This document shows, in pieces, positions 28,222 to 37,102 of a DNA stretch of 64,000 nucleotides (position 1 is its first letter; each line of letters starts with the position of its first letter). Made by a program: the position numbers and the translations under genes. This DNA is from Xanthomonas sacchari. Its GTDB lineage: Bacteria; Pseudomonadota; Gammaproteobacteria; Xanthomonadales; Xanthomonadaceae. The stretch is taken from positions 2,151,001-2,215,000 of the forward strand of contig NZ_CP100647.1 of assembly GCF_024266585.1 (NCBI RefSeq), in the 5' to 3' direction. Under the pieces are notes generated by a model. That model saw only the letters and a program-made list of their open reading frames with translations. It ran no database searches and was not told where the DNA came from.

Positions 28222-28479
28222 ATGGTGGAATACCATCATACGGTGCAAGTCAAAGGACGCTACCAGCTCGTGGCGTTGACCCGGGAGCCGGACTACAGCC
28301 CGGCCAACGTGGTGGGCTATACGGTCACAACCGACGGCGGGGCGCGCGTGGATCCGCACGACATGTCCTGGGACGAGGCGCGGGTGTTCCTGGACACCCT
28401 GATCGAGCGCGATCGGGAGGCGGTCAGCACGGAAAGGAAGCCGTCGCGGCACAAGCCGAGTACGCGGCAGCGCCGGTAG
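28222..28479 (+). CDS. Small hypothetical protein
   Basis: The protein has 85 residues and is preceded by a good Shine-Dalgarno sequence (GAGGAGG about 7 bases before the ATG). It starts MVEYHHTVQVKGRYQLVA, has an acidic middle (DPHDMSWDEARVFLDTLIERD) and a very basic tail (RKPSRHKPSTRQRR). No family is recognised. It stands alone between tRNA-Val and virD4; nothing ties it to the secretion system except position. The following 220 bases up to virD4 hold no other gene. Confidence 0.6.
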   Translation: MVEYHHTVQVKGRYQLVALTREPDYSPANVVGYTVTTDGGARVDPHDMSWDEARVFLDTLIERDREAVSTERKPSRHKPSTRQRR

Positions 28480-28718
28480 GGCGCGCCGCGCGCGTCGAGG
28501 CACGCGCGAGCCGGCCGGCGGCGCTCGCACAAGACATGCCGGAGTCCGGCGCGCCGCCGTAGGCGGGATGGGCGAGCATCGTGGCTCGCGGCGGGGCACA
28601 GCCTGCTCAGCTTCCCGCACGCGGCCGACGTCACGCCGCACGGATCGCCGACGCGCTGGTCGCAAAGTGCGGAACTCGCTCTAGAATATTCGCCAGGATG
28701 GATCAAGGAGGATGGGGC

Positions 28719-30392
28719 TTGTCGAATCGTAAACTCGTTGCGGCGGCGCTCGTCGTCGTGCTCGCGGCCGCCTGCGGCTACTTCCTGTCCGGCTACCTGG
28801 TCCTGCTGCTGCTGAAGCTGGACACGCGGATGTTCGGGCTGGGCACCTATTACCAGTACGTGCACGCCATCGGCCTGCCGGAGGTGGCTCCCTACGTCGG
28901 CAAGATCAAATGGGCCGGCTACCTCGGCTTCGGCTTGCCTGGCTTGCTGGCCTTGCTGATCCTGGTGCTGATGTTCAAGCCGGCCAAGCGCAGCCTGCAT
29001 GGCGACGCGCGCTTCGCCGGTGCGGCCGACCTGTCCAGGCACGGGCTGTTCAAGGCCAGCGGCGACGGCATCGTGATCGGCAAGTTCCGCGGCAAACTGG
29101 TGCGCCTCAGCGGTCAGCAGTTCGTGATCCTGGCGGCCCCGACCCGCTCGGGCAAGGGCGTCGGCGTGGTCATCCCGAACCTGCTCGAGTACCAGGAGTC
29201 GGTGGTGGTCCTGGACATCAAGCAGGAGAACTTCGATCTGACCAGCGGCTGGCGCGCCAGCCAGGGCCAGGAGGTGTTCCTGTTCAATCCCTTCGCGGAG
29301 GACCGCCGCACCCATCGCTGGAATCCGCTCAGCTATGTCTCCGACGACCCGGCGTTCCGCGTCTCGGACCTGATGAGCATCGCCGCCATGCTGTACCCGG
29401 ACGGCTCCGACGACCAGAAGTTCTGGGTCAGCCAGGCGCGCAACGCGTTCATGGCGTTCTCGCTGTACCTGTTCGAGAACTGGGACGACGAGCGCAACAT
29501 CGGCTTCCCCGGCGGTCTCGGCACGCCGACGCTGGGGGCGATCTACCGTCTGTCGTCCGGCGACGGCACCGATCTGAAGAAGTACCTGAAGTCGCTGTCG
29601 GAGCGGCGCTTCCTCAGCGGCAACGCCAAGTCGGCGTTCTCCAACCTGCTGTCGCAGGCGGACGAGACCTTCGCCTCGATCATGGGCACGCTCAAGGAGC
29701 CGCTCAACGCCTGGATCAATCCGGTGCTGGATGCGGCCACCAGCGACAACGACTTCCTGCTGACCGACTTGCGCAAGAAGAAGATGACCATCTACATCGG
29801 CATCCAGCCCAACAAGCTGGCCGAAAGCCGCCTGATCATCAACCTGTTCTTCAGCCAGATCATCAACCTCAACACCAAGGAACTGCCTAAGAGCAATCCG
29901 GCATTGAAGTACCAGTGCCTGCTGCTGATGGACGAGTTCACCGCGATCGGCAAGGTCGACATCATCGCCTCGGCAGTGTCATACATGGCTGGCTACAATG
30001 TCCGCCTTCTGCCGATCATCCAGAGCATGGCCCAGCTCGATGCCACCTATGGCAAGGACATCTCGCGGACCATCATCACGAATCATGCACTGCAGATTCT
30101 CTACGCTCCGCGCGAGCAGCAGGACGCCAACGACTACTCCGAGATGCTCGGCTACACCACCTTCCGCAAGAAGAACGTCACCCGTGGCAAGGATGTGACC
30201 CGGAGCGTATCGGAGGAAAAGCGGGCGTTGATGCTGCCGCAGGAGTTGAAGGCGATGGGGAACGATCAAGAGGTGTTCCTGTACGAGGGCATCCCGCATC
30301 CGGTGAAGTGCGACAAGATCAAGTACTACAAGGATCGCTACTTCACCGCACGGCTGCGCCCCAAAGTCGATATTCCGACGCTTTCGATTTGA
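28719..30392 (+). CDS. virD4: Type IV secretion coupling protein VirD4
   Basis: ATPase that recruits substrates to the VirB channel; in Xanthomonas it binds the C-terminal XVIPCD signal of antibacterial effectors. The protein has 557 residues from TTG 28719, chosen because AAGGAGG (28705-28711) lies 7 bases before it; an ATG at 28698 would add seven residues but has poor spacing. Two N-terminal hydrophobic helices are followed by Walker A (LAAPTRSGKGVGVVIPNLL), VVVLDIKQEN, and Walker B (CLLLMDEF) with the typical C-terminal IITNHALQILYAPREQQDA. It stands first in the locus, with its own gap of about 380 bases before virB7. Confidence 0.95.
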   Translation: MSNRKLVAAALVVVLAAACGYFLSGYLVLLLLKLDTRMFGLGTYYQYVHAIGLPEVAPYVGKIKWAGYLGFGLPGLLALLILVLMFKPAKRSLHGDARFAGAADLSRHGLFKASGDGIVIGKFRGKLVRLSGQQFVILAAPTRSGKGVGVVIPNLLEYQESVVVLDIKQENFDLTSGWRASQGQEVFLFNPFAEDRRTHRWNPLSYVSDDPAFRVSDLMSIAAMLYPDGSDDQKFWVSQARNAFMAFSLYLFENWDDERNIGFPGGLGTPTLGAIYRLSSGDGTDLKKYLKSLSERRFLSGNAKSAFSNLLSQADETFASIMGTLKEPLNAWINPVLDAATSDNDFLLTDLRKKKMTIYIGIQPNKLAESRLIINLFFSQIINLNTKELPKSNPALKYQCLLLMDEFTAIGKVDIIASAVSYMAGYNVRLLPIIQSMAQLDATYGKDISRTIITNHALQILYAPREQQDANDYSEMLGYTTFRKKNVTRGKDVTRSVSEEKRALMLPQELKAMGNDQEVFLYEGIPHPVKCDKIKYYKDRYFTARLRPKVDIPTLSI

Positions 30393-30457
30393 GAGTGTGA
30401 CGAAATTCATCTATTTTCTGGGCGTCGTCGTCAATTGAACGTTTTTTTGCCAAATGC

Positions 30458-30486
30458 TTGACGTGGGCATGCCCCTGCGGCACATT
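30458..30486 (+). promoter_or_regulatory. Candidate promoter of the virB7-virB4 operon
   Basis: TTGACG (30458-30463) and CACATT (30481-30486) are 17 bases apart, within the virD4-virB7 gap. A start near 30493 would leave a leader of about 280 bases containing several GGA triplets. In X. citri the virB operon is known to be repressed by CsrA, so a long GGA-bearing leader fits. The assignment of this promoter is inference. Confidence 0.45.
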
Positions 30487-30558
30487 CTCGCGGGTATGGC
30501 GGTAAGTTGGTAACAGGAACAGGAGCGTGGGTCGAACCGGCACACGTTAAGGGGTGAC

Positions 30559-30777
30559 ATGGAAGGTTTGCTGTCAAATTCCGTTTTCTTTGGCGCTGGT
30601 CGTGCGGCCTCGGGCACCTGCCGCTGGCTGCCGCAGATCCGCGCCGGCGCCATCCGCGGCGCCTTCCTTCCCGCATCGCGCGTGTCGCGTCGTCGCGTCG
30701 AACTCCGCAATCCAGCAGTGGGCCGCCTGCGCGCCGCCCGCTCTTCATACGTTTCCGCAATTCAGAGGCTCGCGTGA
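30559..30777 (+). CDS. Possible small leader ORF overlapping the virB7 start
   Basis: A 72-codon frame starts at an ATG with AGGGG 5 bases upstream and ends in a TGA that overlaps the GTG start of virB7 by 4 bases (GTGA). The product is basic and Ala/Arg-rich with no recognised family, so it may simply be open by composition. The start signal and the exact overlap make translational coupling to virB7 possible. Confidence 0.3.
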   Translation: MEGLLSNSVFFGAGRAASGTCRWLPQIRAGAIRGAFLPASRVSRRRVELRNPAVGRLRAARSSYVSAIQRLA

Positions 30778-31217
30778 AAAGAACGCATATGTTTCGGCTG
30801 ATCGCTACGTTGAGCGCCGTCGCGCTGTTGAGCGCCTGTGCAACCAGGCCGGCACCCGACTTCCGCGGCAAGTGGAAGCCGGTCAATCGTTTCTCCGAGT
30901 CGACCATGGAGATTCCGCTGTACTCGTCGTACGTGTACCAGGCGATCCCGATGGACGGCACGCTGAAGACGATGCTCGAGCGCTGGGCCAAGGATTCGAA
31001 CATGCAGCTGTCCTATGGCATCCAGTCCGACTACACGCTGTACGCGCCGGTCGCCAAGATCAACACGACCAGCATCCAGCAGGCGGTCGCCGAGCTGAGC
31101 GTGGTCTATGCGCAGGAAGGAGTGAGCGTGACCGCTGCAGGCAATCGCATCCTGGTGCAGCCGTCGTCATCGCTGAGCGGCGCGCCAGCGGCCACGGCCA
31201 GTGGCAGCGCGAAGTGA
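30774..31217 (+). CDS. virB7: VirB7 lipoprotein with C-terminal N0-like domain
   Basis: Outer-membrane lipoprotein of the type IV secretion core complex. The lipobox LLSAC places the lipidated Cys at residue 22. The protein has 147 residues, far longer than the roughly 50-residue Agrobacterium VirB7. The extra part (about 55-135, from YVYQAIPMDGTLKTMLERWA to VSVTAAGNRILVQ) fits the N0 domain described for Xanthomonas VirB7, similar to secretin N0 domains. The start is GTG 30774; ATG 30789 is an alternative that still retains the signal peptide. It is the first gene of the virB run. Confidence 0.9.
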   Translation: MKRTHMFRLIATLSAVALLSACATRPAPDFRGKWKPVNRFSESTMEIPLYSSYVYQAIPMDGTLKTMLERWAKDSNMQLSYGIQSDYTLYAPVAKINTTSIQQAVAELSVVYAQEGVSVTAAGNRILVQPSSSLSGAPAATASGSAK

Positions 31218-31278
31218 CGTCACCGTCGGCGCGCACGCGGTGCGCCGGCAGCCACATTACGAAACCTGGTGAAGTCTG

Positions 31279-32289
31279 ATGTTCGGTAAAAAGCCGGTCG
31301 AAAGCGAAAACGTCAACAAAGCGGTAGCGAAGGCGGTCAATTACGAAATCAGCATCGCTGATCTGGCCCGCCGCAGCGAGCGCCGTGCCTGGTGGGTCGC
31401 GTTCGGCGCCATCATCCTGTGCCTGCTGCTTGGCGGCGGGTACTACTACATGCTGCCGTTGAAGGAAAAAGTGCCGTATCTGGTGATGGCGGATGCGTAT
31501 ACCGGCACCTCCACGGTCTCGGTGTTGCGCAACAGCGGGGACGTGCAGAGCATCACCAGCAGTGAAGCTTTGGCCAAGAGCAATGTGGCGCGTTTCATCA
31601 CTGCACGTGAGTCCTACGACTCGGAGATGATGGGGCTCAACGACTGGAATACGGTGTTTTCGATGGCGCCGCGGGATACCGCCGTGGGGGCCGAGTATTT
31701 CAATCTGCACGCGCCCAACAACCCCTCGGCCCCGTATTACACCTACGGCAAGGCGCGCTCGATTCGGGTCAAGATTCTGAGCATCTCGCTGCTCGGCGGC
31801 GGCGGCAAGCCCTACAGCGGTGCGAATGTGCGCTTCCAGCGCAGCATCTACGACAAGAAGACGGGGCAATCCACGCTGCTCGACAACAAGTTCGCCATCA
31901 TGGCCTTCCGCTACAACAGCAACCTGGCCATGGGAGACGAACTGCGGGTGCAGAATCCGCTGGGGTTCCAGGTGACCGATTACCGGGTCGATAACGACTA
32001 CTCGGCCATGCCGGTTCCGCCGTCGTCCGCCGTGCAGACCCCCGCCACCGGCGCGGCTCAGCAGCCCGCGGCCGCCCAGATGCCGGGAGCGGCAGGACAA
32101 GTGCCGGTGCAGCAGATGCCTGGTCAGCCGATGGCGCCGGGCGCGAACGGCACGATGCCGGTTCCGCAGGAGGCGCCGACGGTCAATCCGGCGAGCGCGC
32201 CTGTCTATCCAGGAGCGCAGCCGGCTGCGGCGCGTCCTGCACCCAGCGTTGCACCTCAGCACAACGGTAATGGAGCGAACGTTCGATGA
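31279..32289 (+). CDS. virB8: VirB8 inner-membrane component with long Pro/Gln/Ala-rich tail
   Basis: Bitopic inner-membrane protein of the VirB channel. A cytoplasmic N-terminus is followed by one helix (WWVAFGAIILCLLLGGGYYYM, about 38-58) and a periplasmic NTF2-like domain (VARFITARESYDSEMMGLNDW to DNKFAIMAFRYN). The folded part ends near residue 245. The last 90 or so residues are low-complexity Pro/Ala/Gln/Met sequence, an extension absent from classical VirB8 of about 230-240 residues. It overlaps virB9 by 4 bases (ATGA). Confidence 0.93.
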   Translation: MFGKKPVESENVNKAVAKAVNYEISIADLARRSERRAWWVAFGAIILCLLLGGGYYYMLPLKEKVPYLVMADAYTGTSTVSVLRNSGDVQSITSSEALAKSNVARFITARESYDSEMMGLNDWNTVFSMAPRDTAVGAEYFNLHAPNNPSAPYYTYGKARSIRVKILSISLLGGGGKPYSGANVRFQRSIYDKKTGQSTLLDNKFAIMAFRYNSNLAMGDELRVQNPLGFQVTDYRVDNDYSAMPVPPSSAVQTPATGAAQQPAAAQMPGAAGQVPVQQMPGQPMAPGANGTMPVPQEAPTVNPASAPVYPGAQPAAARPAPSVAPQHNGNGANVR

Positions 32290-33047
32290 GTTTCCTGACG
32301 AAAACCGGTTCGGCGCATCTTGCGTTGCTGGCTCTGGGCCTGTTCGCGCCGATCGCGTCGGCCCAGGTGGTCCAGCAGTACGAGTACGAGCCCGACAAGA
32401 TCTATCAGGTGCGTACCGGCCTGGGCATCACCACCCAGATCGAACTGAGCCCGAACGAGAAGATCCTGGATTACAGCACCGGTTTCACCAGTGGCTGGGA
32501 ACTCAGTCGTCGCGAGAACGTCTTCTATCTGAAGCCGAAGAACGTCGACGTCGACACCAACATGATGATCCGCACCGCTACCCATTCCTACATCCTGGAA
32601 TTGAAGGTGGTAGCCACGGATTGGCAGCGGCTGGAGCAGGCCAAGCAGGCCGGCGTGCAGTACAAGGTGACCTTCACCTATCCGAAGGACACCAGCTTTG
32701 CCGCGGCCAGCGACGAGGTGAAGGATGAGTCGCAGCTCGACACGCGCCTGACCAAGGACCGTCATTACTACTTCGATTACGACTATTCGACGCGTTCCAA
32801 GCAACCATGGATCGTGCCGAGCAGCGTCTACGACGATGGCAAGTTCACCTACATCAAAATGGATCTGACGCGTTTCCCGACAGGCAATTTCCCGGCCGTG
32901 TTCGGCCGCGAGAAGGAGAGCGATGAGGATTTCCTGGTCAATACCACAGTCGAGGGCAACACCCTGATTGTCCACGGGACCTATCCCTTCCTGGTCATCC
33001 GCCACGGCAAGAATGTTGTCGGCTTGCGTAGGAACAAGCAAAAGTGA
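32286..33047 (+). CDS. virB9: VirB9 outer-membrane core component
   Basis: The protein has 253 residues with a signal peptide cleaved near IASAQVV. The N-terminal domain has the family pattern YEPDKIYQVRTGLGITTQIEL, and the C-terminal domain (about 160-250) contains FTYIKMDLTRFPTGNFPAVF and ends LVIRHGKNVVGLRR, which binds VirB7. VirB7, VirB9 and VirB10 form the 14-fold core complex that spans the envelope. It overlaps virB8 (ATGA) and virB10 (GTGA). Confidence 0.95.
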   Translation: MSFLTKTGSAHLALLALGLFAPIASAQVVQQYEYEPDKIYQVRTGLGITTQIELSPNEKILDYSTGFTSGWELSRRENVFYLKPKNVDVDTNMMIRTATHSYILELKVVATDWQRLEQAKQAGVQYKVTFTYPKDTSFAAASDEVKDESQLDTRLTKDRHYYFDYDYSTRSKQPWIVPSSVYDDGKFTYIKMDLTRFPTGNFPAVFGREKESDEDFLVNTTVEGNTLIVHGTYPFLVIRHGKNVVGLRRNKQK

Positions 33048-34225
33048 ACTCGAATCTACCCCCGTCTGACGAAAATTACGGCAACGACCACGGTCAGTCG
33101 CGTTCCCCGCGTGCGGACGATGCGCCGCGCGAGAATCCCTATTTCGCTCGCCAGCAGCAGACTGCCGACCCGGATCTGGACGCCAACGAGCCGGTGCTCC
33201 GGTCCAGCGACCTGAAGAAGCTCAACCGCAAGGCGCTGGTGTTCCTCGCCGGTATCGCCGCGCTGCTGATCCTGGCGATCTTCTGGCTGGTGAGCGGCAG
33301 CAGCACGCCCGAGCCGGCACCGAAGCCGCGCCAGGAAGCGGTGGTGGCACCTGCGTTGCCGCAGACCGCGGCGCCGCCGCCGGTGCAGCAGGTAGAGCCG
33401 GTGCCACTGGCCGAGCAGCCGAGCCTGCCGCCGTTGCCGCCGATGCCCACCAACGCAGATGCGCAGATGCAGTCGGCGGCGCGGCAGGAGCGCGGACCAT
33501 CGTTGCTGGAGCGGCGTATGGCCGGCCTGCAACAGGAGTCTGGTGGTGGCCAGGGCATGGGCGGCATGCTGCCGGGACAGGAGCAGGGTGGCGCACCGCT
33601 GCAGCAAGGGCAGGAGACCTCTGCCAAGCCGATCGCCAACCCGGACGGTTTGCTGGTGCGCGGCACCTACATCCGCTGCGTGCTGGAGACCCGGATCATC
33701 ACCGACTTCCCGGGTTTCACCTCCTGCATCATCACCGAGCCGGTCTACTCCATCAACGGCCGCCGCCTGCTGTTACCGAAGGGGTCGAAGATCCTCGGTC
33801 AGTACGGGGCTGCAGAGCCGACCGGTCCGCGCATGCAGGTGGTCTGGGATCGCATCACCACGCCCACCGGCATCGATGTGACGCTGGTTGGACCGGGCGT
33901 CGACAATCTCGGCAGCTCCGGCCACCCGGGTCAATACAGCGCGCATTGGGCAAGCCGCATCTCGTCCGCGCTGATGATCAGCATGCTGAGCGACGCCTTC
34001 AAGTGGGCAGCGGCCGAGAATGGTCCGAAGACGACGACGGTGGGTCTCAACTCCGGCGTGGTCACCCAGCAGCCGTACGAGAGCAACACGGCCCAGTCCA
34101 TCCAGCGTCTGGCCGACCAGGCCCTGGATCGCCGCCGCCCCGCCACCGTGACCATCAACCAGGGCACCATCGTCAACGTCTACGTGGCCAAGGACGTCGA
34201 CTTCACCGCGGTGTTGCCGCGTTGA
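33044..34225 (+). CDS. virB10: VirB10 core/channel component
   Basis: The protein has 393 residues from GTG 33044, overlapping the virB9 stop. A cytoplasmic N-terminus is followed by a membrane helix (ALVFLAGIAALLILAIFWLV, about 67-86), a Pro-rich periplasmic stretch (about 90-150), then the TrbI-like C-terminal domain with RGTYIRCVLETRIITDFPG and LPKGSKILGQYGA. The antenna region that crosses the outer membrane lies near HWASRISSALMISMLSDAF. It links both membranes and senses energy from the ATPases. Confidence 0.95.
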   Translation: MNSNLPPSDENYGNDHGQSRSPRADDAPRENPYFARQQQTADPDLDANEPVLRSSDLKKLNRKALVFLAGIAALLILAIFWLVSGSSTPEPAPKPRQEAVVAPALPQTAAPPPVQQVEPVPLAEQPSLPPLPPMPTNADAQMQSAARQERGPSLLERRMAGLQQESGGGQGMGGMLPGQEQGGAPLQQGQETSAKPIANPDGLLVRGTYIRCVLETRIITDFPGFTSCIITEPVYSINGRRLLLPKGSKILGQYGAAEPTGPRMQVVWDRITTPTGIDVTLVGPGVDNLGSSGHPGQYSAHWASRISSALMISMLSDAFKWAAAENGPKTTTVGLNSGVVTQQPYESNTAQSIQRLADQALDRRRPATVTINQGTIVNVYVAKDVDFTAVLPR

Positions 34226-34244
34226 TCGCGAGCGAGACAGCGAC

Positions 34245-35288
34245 GTGACGTTCGACGACTCTCCGACTGCGCAGATCTCCACGGATTTCCTGGATTACCA
34301 GTACTCGGTGCTGGGCATCCTGGATTACCTGAACTCGCCGGAAGTGACGGAAATCTGTATCAACCGTCCTGGCGAGCTGTATCTGGAGACCCTGCGTGGC
34401 TGGCAGCGACTGGAGATTCCGTCGCTGACGTTCGAGCGCGCGCGGCAGTTTTGCACGGCAGTGGTCAACGAGAGCAACACCGGCCAGCGCATCACCGATG
34501 CCGATCCCGTGGTGTCGTTGACCTTTCCTACCGGTCAGCGCGCGCAGTTCGTGATCCCGCCGGCCTGCGACGCCGGCAAGGTATCCATCACCATCCGTCT
34601 GCCGTCCAAGCACACCAAGACCCTGGAGCAGTACAAGGAAGACGGCTTCTTCCAGGAAATCCTGGAGGTGCAATCGGGCCTCAGCGAGCAGGATCGGGAG
34701 TTGCTGGAACTGCGGCGGCAGCGCGATTACGCCGAATTCTTCAAGAAGGCGGTGCTGTTCAAGAAGAACGTCGTCGTCGCCGGCGCCACCGGCAGCGGCA
34801 AGACCACCTTCATGAAGTCGCTGGTGAACCACATTCCGCACGAAGAACGGCTGGTGACGATCGAAGACGCGCGCGAGCTCTTCATCAGCCAGCCCAATTC
34901 CGTGCATTTGCTCTATTCGAAAGGCGGACAAAGCACCAGTAACGTCACGGCGAAGAGTTGCATGGAAGCGTGCCTGCGCATGAAGCCCGACCGCATCATC
35001 CTGGCCGAGCTGCGAGGCGACGAGTCGTTCTACTTCATCCGCAACTGCGCCTCCGGTCATCCAGGTTCCATCACCAGTTGCCATGCTGGCAGCATCGGGC
35101 AGACCTGGGACCAGTTGGCGCTGATGGTCAAGGCGTCGGCCGAAGGATCGGGCCTGGAGTTTTCCGTCATCAAGCGGCTGCTGATGATGACCATCGACAT
35201 CGTTGTCCACATCAAATCGCACGCGGGCCGGCGCTATATCACCGGTATCGATTTCGATCCGGAGCGCATGCATTCGGGTGGTGGATGA
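34245..35288 (+). CDS. virB11: VirB11 hexameric secretion ATPase
   Basis: The protein has 347 residues. Walker A is VVAGATGSGKTTFMKSL (near residue 180), the Asp box is TIEDARELF, Walker B lies in RIILAELRGDE, and the His box is GHPGSITSCHAGS. VirB11 is a soluble hexamer that works with VirB4 and VirD4 in pilus assembly and substrate transfer. The start is GTG 34245; no earlier in-frame start is credible. It is 19 bases after virB10. Confidence 0.95.
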   Translation: MTFDDSPTAQISTDFLDYQYSVLGILDYLNSPEVTEICINRPGELYLETLRGWQRLEIPSLTFERARQFCTAVVNESNTGQRITDADPVVSLTFPTGQRAQFVIPPACDAGKVSITIRLPSKHTKTLEQYKEDGFFQEILEVQSGLSEQDRELLELRRQRDYAEFFKKAVLFKKNVVVAGATGSGKTTFMKSLVNHIPHEERLVTIEDARELFISQPNSVHLLYSKGGQSTSNVTAKSCMEACLRMKPDRIILAELRGDESFYFIRNCASGHPGSITSCHAGSIGQTWDQLALMVKASAEGSGLEFSVIKRLLMMTIDIVVHIKSHAGRRYITGIDFDPERMHSGGG

Positions 35289-35422
35289 ATATGTTCACCG
35301 AGGTGATAGGGCAAAACAGCGCCGATTGACTTTGAATTTTTCTTCCAACACGATTGATTTGCGACATCTGCGGTGTTCCGGACGCGTTTCCGGTGCGCCG
35401 ATGCATAAGGAGTAACCACGGC

Positions 35423-36307
35423 ATGTTGCCAGGCATGGAACTACTGAGCTGTCCCGAAATGGCGGTTCCGGCTGAAGTCATGCAGCACGTTGTGCGCGTC
35501 GAGTCGTCGCACAATCCGTTCGCGATCGGGGTGGTCGGCGGGCGCCTGGTGCGCCAGCCGCAAAACCTGTCCGAAGCGGTCGCGACGGCGCGGATGCTGG
35601 AGGAGAAGGGCTACAACTTTTCGCTCGGCCTGGGGCAGGTCAATCGCTACAACCTGATCAAGTACGGTCTGGATACCTACGAAAAGGCGTTCAAGACCTG
35701 CCCGAATCTGCAGGCCGCGTCGAAGATCCTGGCCGAATGCTACAACCGCTCCGGCGGCAACTGGGGCAAGTCGTTCAGTTGCTACTACTCCGGCAACTTC
35801 GAGACCGGGTATCGGCACGGTTACGTGCAGAAGGTCTATGCGTCGATCAACCAGGGCAGGGCGCTTGCCGGTTCCACCGCAGGTGCGATCCCGGTGATCC
35901 CGGCAGGGGGCGTGCGCCGCGTTGTCACCGACTCCGTCAGGGCTGCAGCGATACGTGAAGTCGATTCGATCGTGTCGCGGCGCATCGACTCTGCGGCCGA
36001 TCGGCTCGCCAGCGGTTTCACGAGGGAAACGCAACCGTCCGTGCCCGCCCAGGCTGCCATTGCGGCGCCGGTGCAGCCAACGGCGGGTGCCGTAGCGGCT
36101 GCACCCGCTCAGGCCGCTGCTGCAGATTCCGATCTTTATGTAATACGACCGACAGGCGCCGGCAAAGGAGTGGCGGTTCCTGCAGGTGGCGGAGAGCCCC
36201 CAGCTCCGCACGCTGCCGCACACGCGCCTCCAGTCGTGGCGGGAGCGGCCGTTCCTGGCACAAGTACGTCGTCGCCGACGTCTGGCGACGGGGCCTTCGT
36301 ATTCTAG
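35423..36307 (+). CDS. virB1: VirB1 lytic transglycosylase
   Basis: The protein has 294 residues from the ATG at 35423, which follows AAGGAG at 35407-35412; a longer in-frame start at 35354 lacks that signal. The SLT-like domain has the catalytic Glu in MQHVVRVESSHNPFAIG, then SLGLGQVNRYN and AECYNRSGGNWGKSFSCYYSGN. The C-terminal half is Ala/Pro-rich and low in complexity. VirB1 opens the peptidoglycan for assembly of the machine. No clear N-terminal signal peptide is seen, which is odd for a periplasmic enzyme. Confidence 0.92.
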   Translation: MLPGMELLSCPEMAVPAEVMQHVVRVESSHNPFAIGVVGGRLVRQPQNLSEAVATARMLEEKGYNFSLGLGQVNRYNLIKYGLDTYEKAFKTCPNLQAASKILAECYNRSGGNWGKSFSCYYSGNFETGYRHGYVQKVYASINQGRALAGSTAGAIPVIPAGGVRRVVTDSVRAAAIREVDSIVSRRIDSAADRLASGFTRETQPSVPAQAAIAAPVQPTAGAVAAAPAQAAAADSDLYVIRPTGAGKGVAVPAGGGEPPAPHAAAHAPPVVAGAAVPGTSTSSPTSGDGAFVF

Positions 36308-36374
36308 CCAGATGCAGTAGCACGGCCATGCAAATGGCTTTTGACCACCCTGTTTCCAAGTCAAGGAGAAACCC

Positions 36375-36773
36375 ATGATGTTCAAGAAAGCTGAAGTGAA
36401 TTCGAACGCCAAGATCATCGGTATGGCGGCATTGAAGGCGGCGATGTTCACCGCGGCCGTATTCGCCTCCGGCGCCGCGATGGCGACTGGTACCGACTAC
36501 GCCGGTGCAGATCAGAAGGTCTGTGGTTTCCTCGGCAAGACCAACAACATCCTGAACATGGCCTCGATTGTGGTGGTGACCATCGCGGTTGTCTTCGCCG
36601 GTTACCAGATCGCCTTCGCGCACAAGCGCGTTGCCGAAGTGGCGCCGGTGCTGCTGGGGGGCGTGCTGATCGGTGCTGCCGGCCAGTTGGCCAAGATGCT
36701 GATCGGCGATACCGGCCAGACGTCCTGCACTGCCGCCATCACGCTCGTCCAGCACGCGATGCAGTATGCATAA
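36375..36773 (+). CDS. virB2: VirB2 pilin subunit
   Basis: The protein has 132 residues. A long signal region ends near GAAMATG, followed by mature pilin with two hydrophobic helices (NMASIVVVTIAVVFAGYQIAF and VLLGGVLIGAAGQLAKMLIG) and two cysteines. It is the major subunit of the type IV secretion pilus. The start ATG-ATG at 36375/36378 follows AAGGAG at 36362-36367. It overlaps virB3 by 8 bases. Confidence 0.93.
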   Translation: MMFKKAEVNSNAKIIGMAALKAAMFTAAVFASGAAMATGTDYAGADQKVCGFLGKTNNILNMASIVVVTIAVVFAGYQIAFAHKRVAEVAPVLLGGVLIGAAGQLAKMLIGDTGQTSCTAAITLVQHAMQYA

Positions 36774-37077
36774 GAACGTACTTTTCCGGGGCTGTACGCG
36801 GCCTGCGATGTTTTTCGGGGTGCCCTACGTCCCGTTCTTCATCGGTGCCGGTGGCGGCTTCCTGATGGGTATCTATTTCAATATGTGGCTGCTGGCGCTC
36901 ATTCCGGTCATCGTCTTCGTCATGCAGCAGATGACCAAGCGGGACGAGATGATCTTCCGCATGCTCGGCTTGCGCTGGATGATGAGGATGCGCGTGCGCA
37001 ACCTGCAGCGCTATTCCGGCATGTGGGTGTTCTCGCCGAATGAGTACAGGAAAGACGTGCCAGGCGCCAAGCGCTAG
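36766..37077 (+). CDS. virB3: VirB3 inner-membrane component
   Basis: The protein has 103 residues with two hydrophobic segments (GVPYVPFFIGAGGGFLMGIY, FNMWLLALIPVIVFVMQ), then the conserved MTKRDEMIFRMLGLRW, a typical VirB3/TrbD pattern. It associates with VirB4 at the inner membrane. The gene overlaps virB2 by 8 bases and is followed by a 13-base-pair hairpin before virB4. Confidence 0.93.
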   Translation: MHKNVLFRGCTRPAMFFGVPYVPFFIGAGGGFLMGIYFNMWLLALIPVIVFVMQQMTKRDEMIFRMLGLRWMMRMRVRNLQRYSGMWVFSPNEYRKDVPGAKR

Positions 37078-37102
37078 TTTGGAGCCGGGCACCGGGTGTC
37101 GA

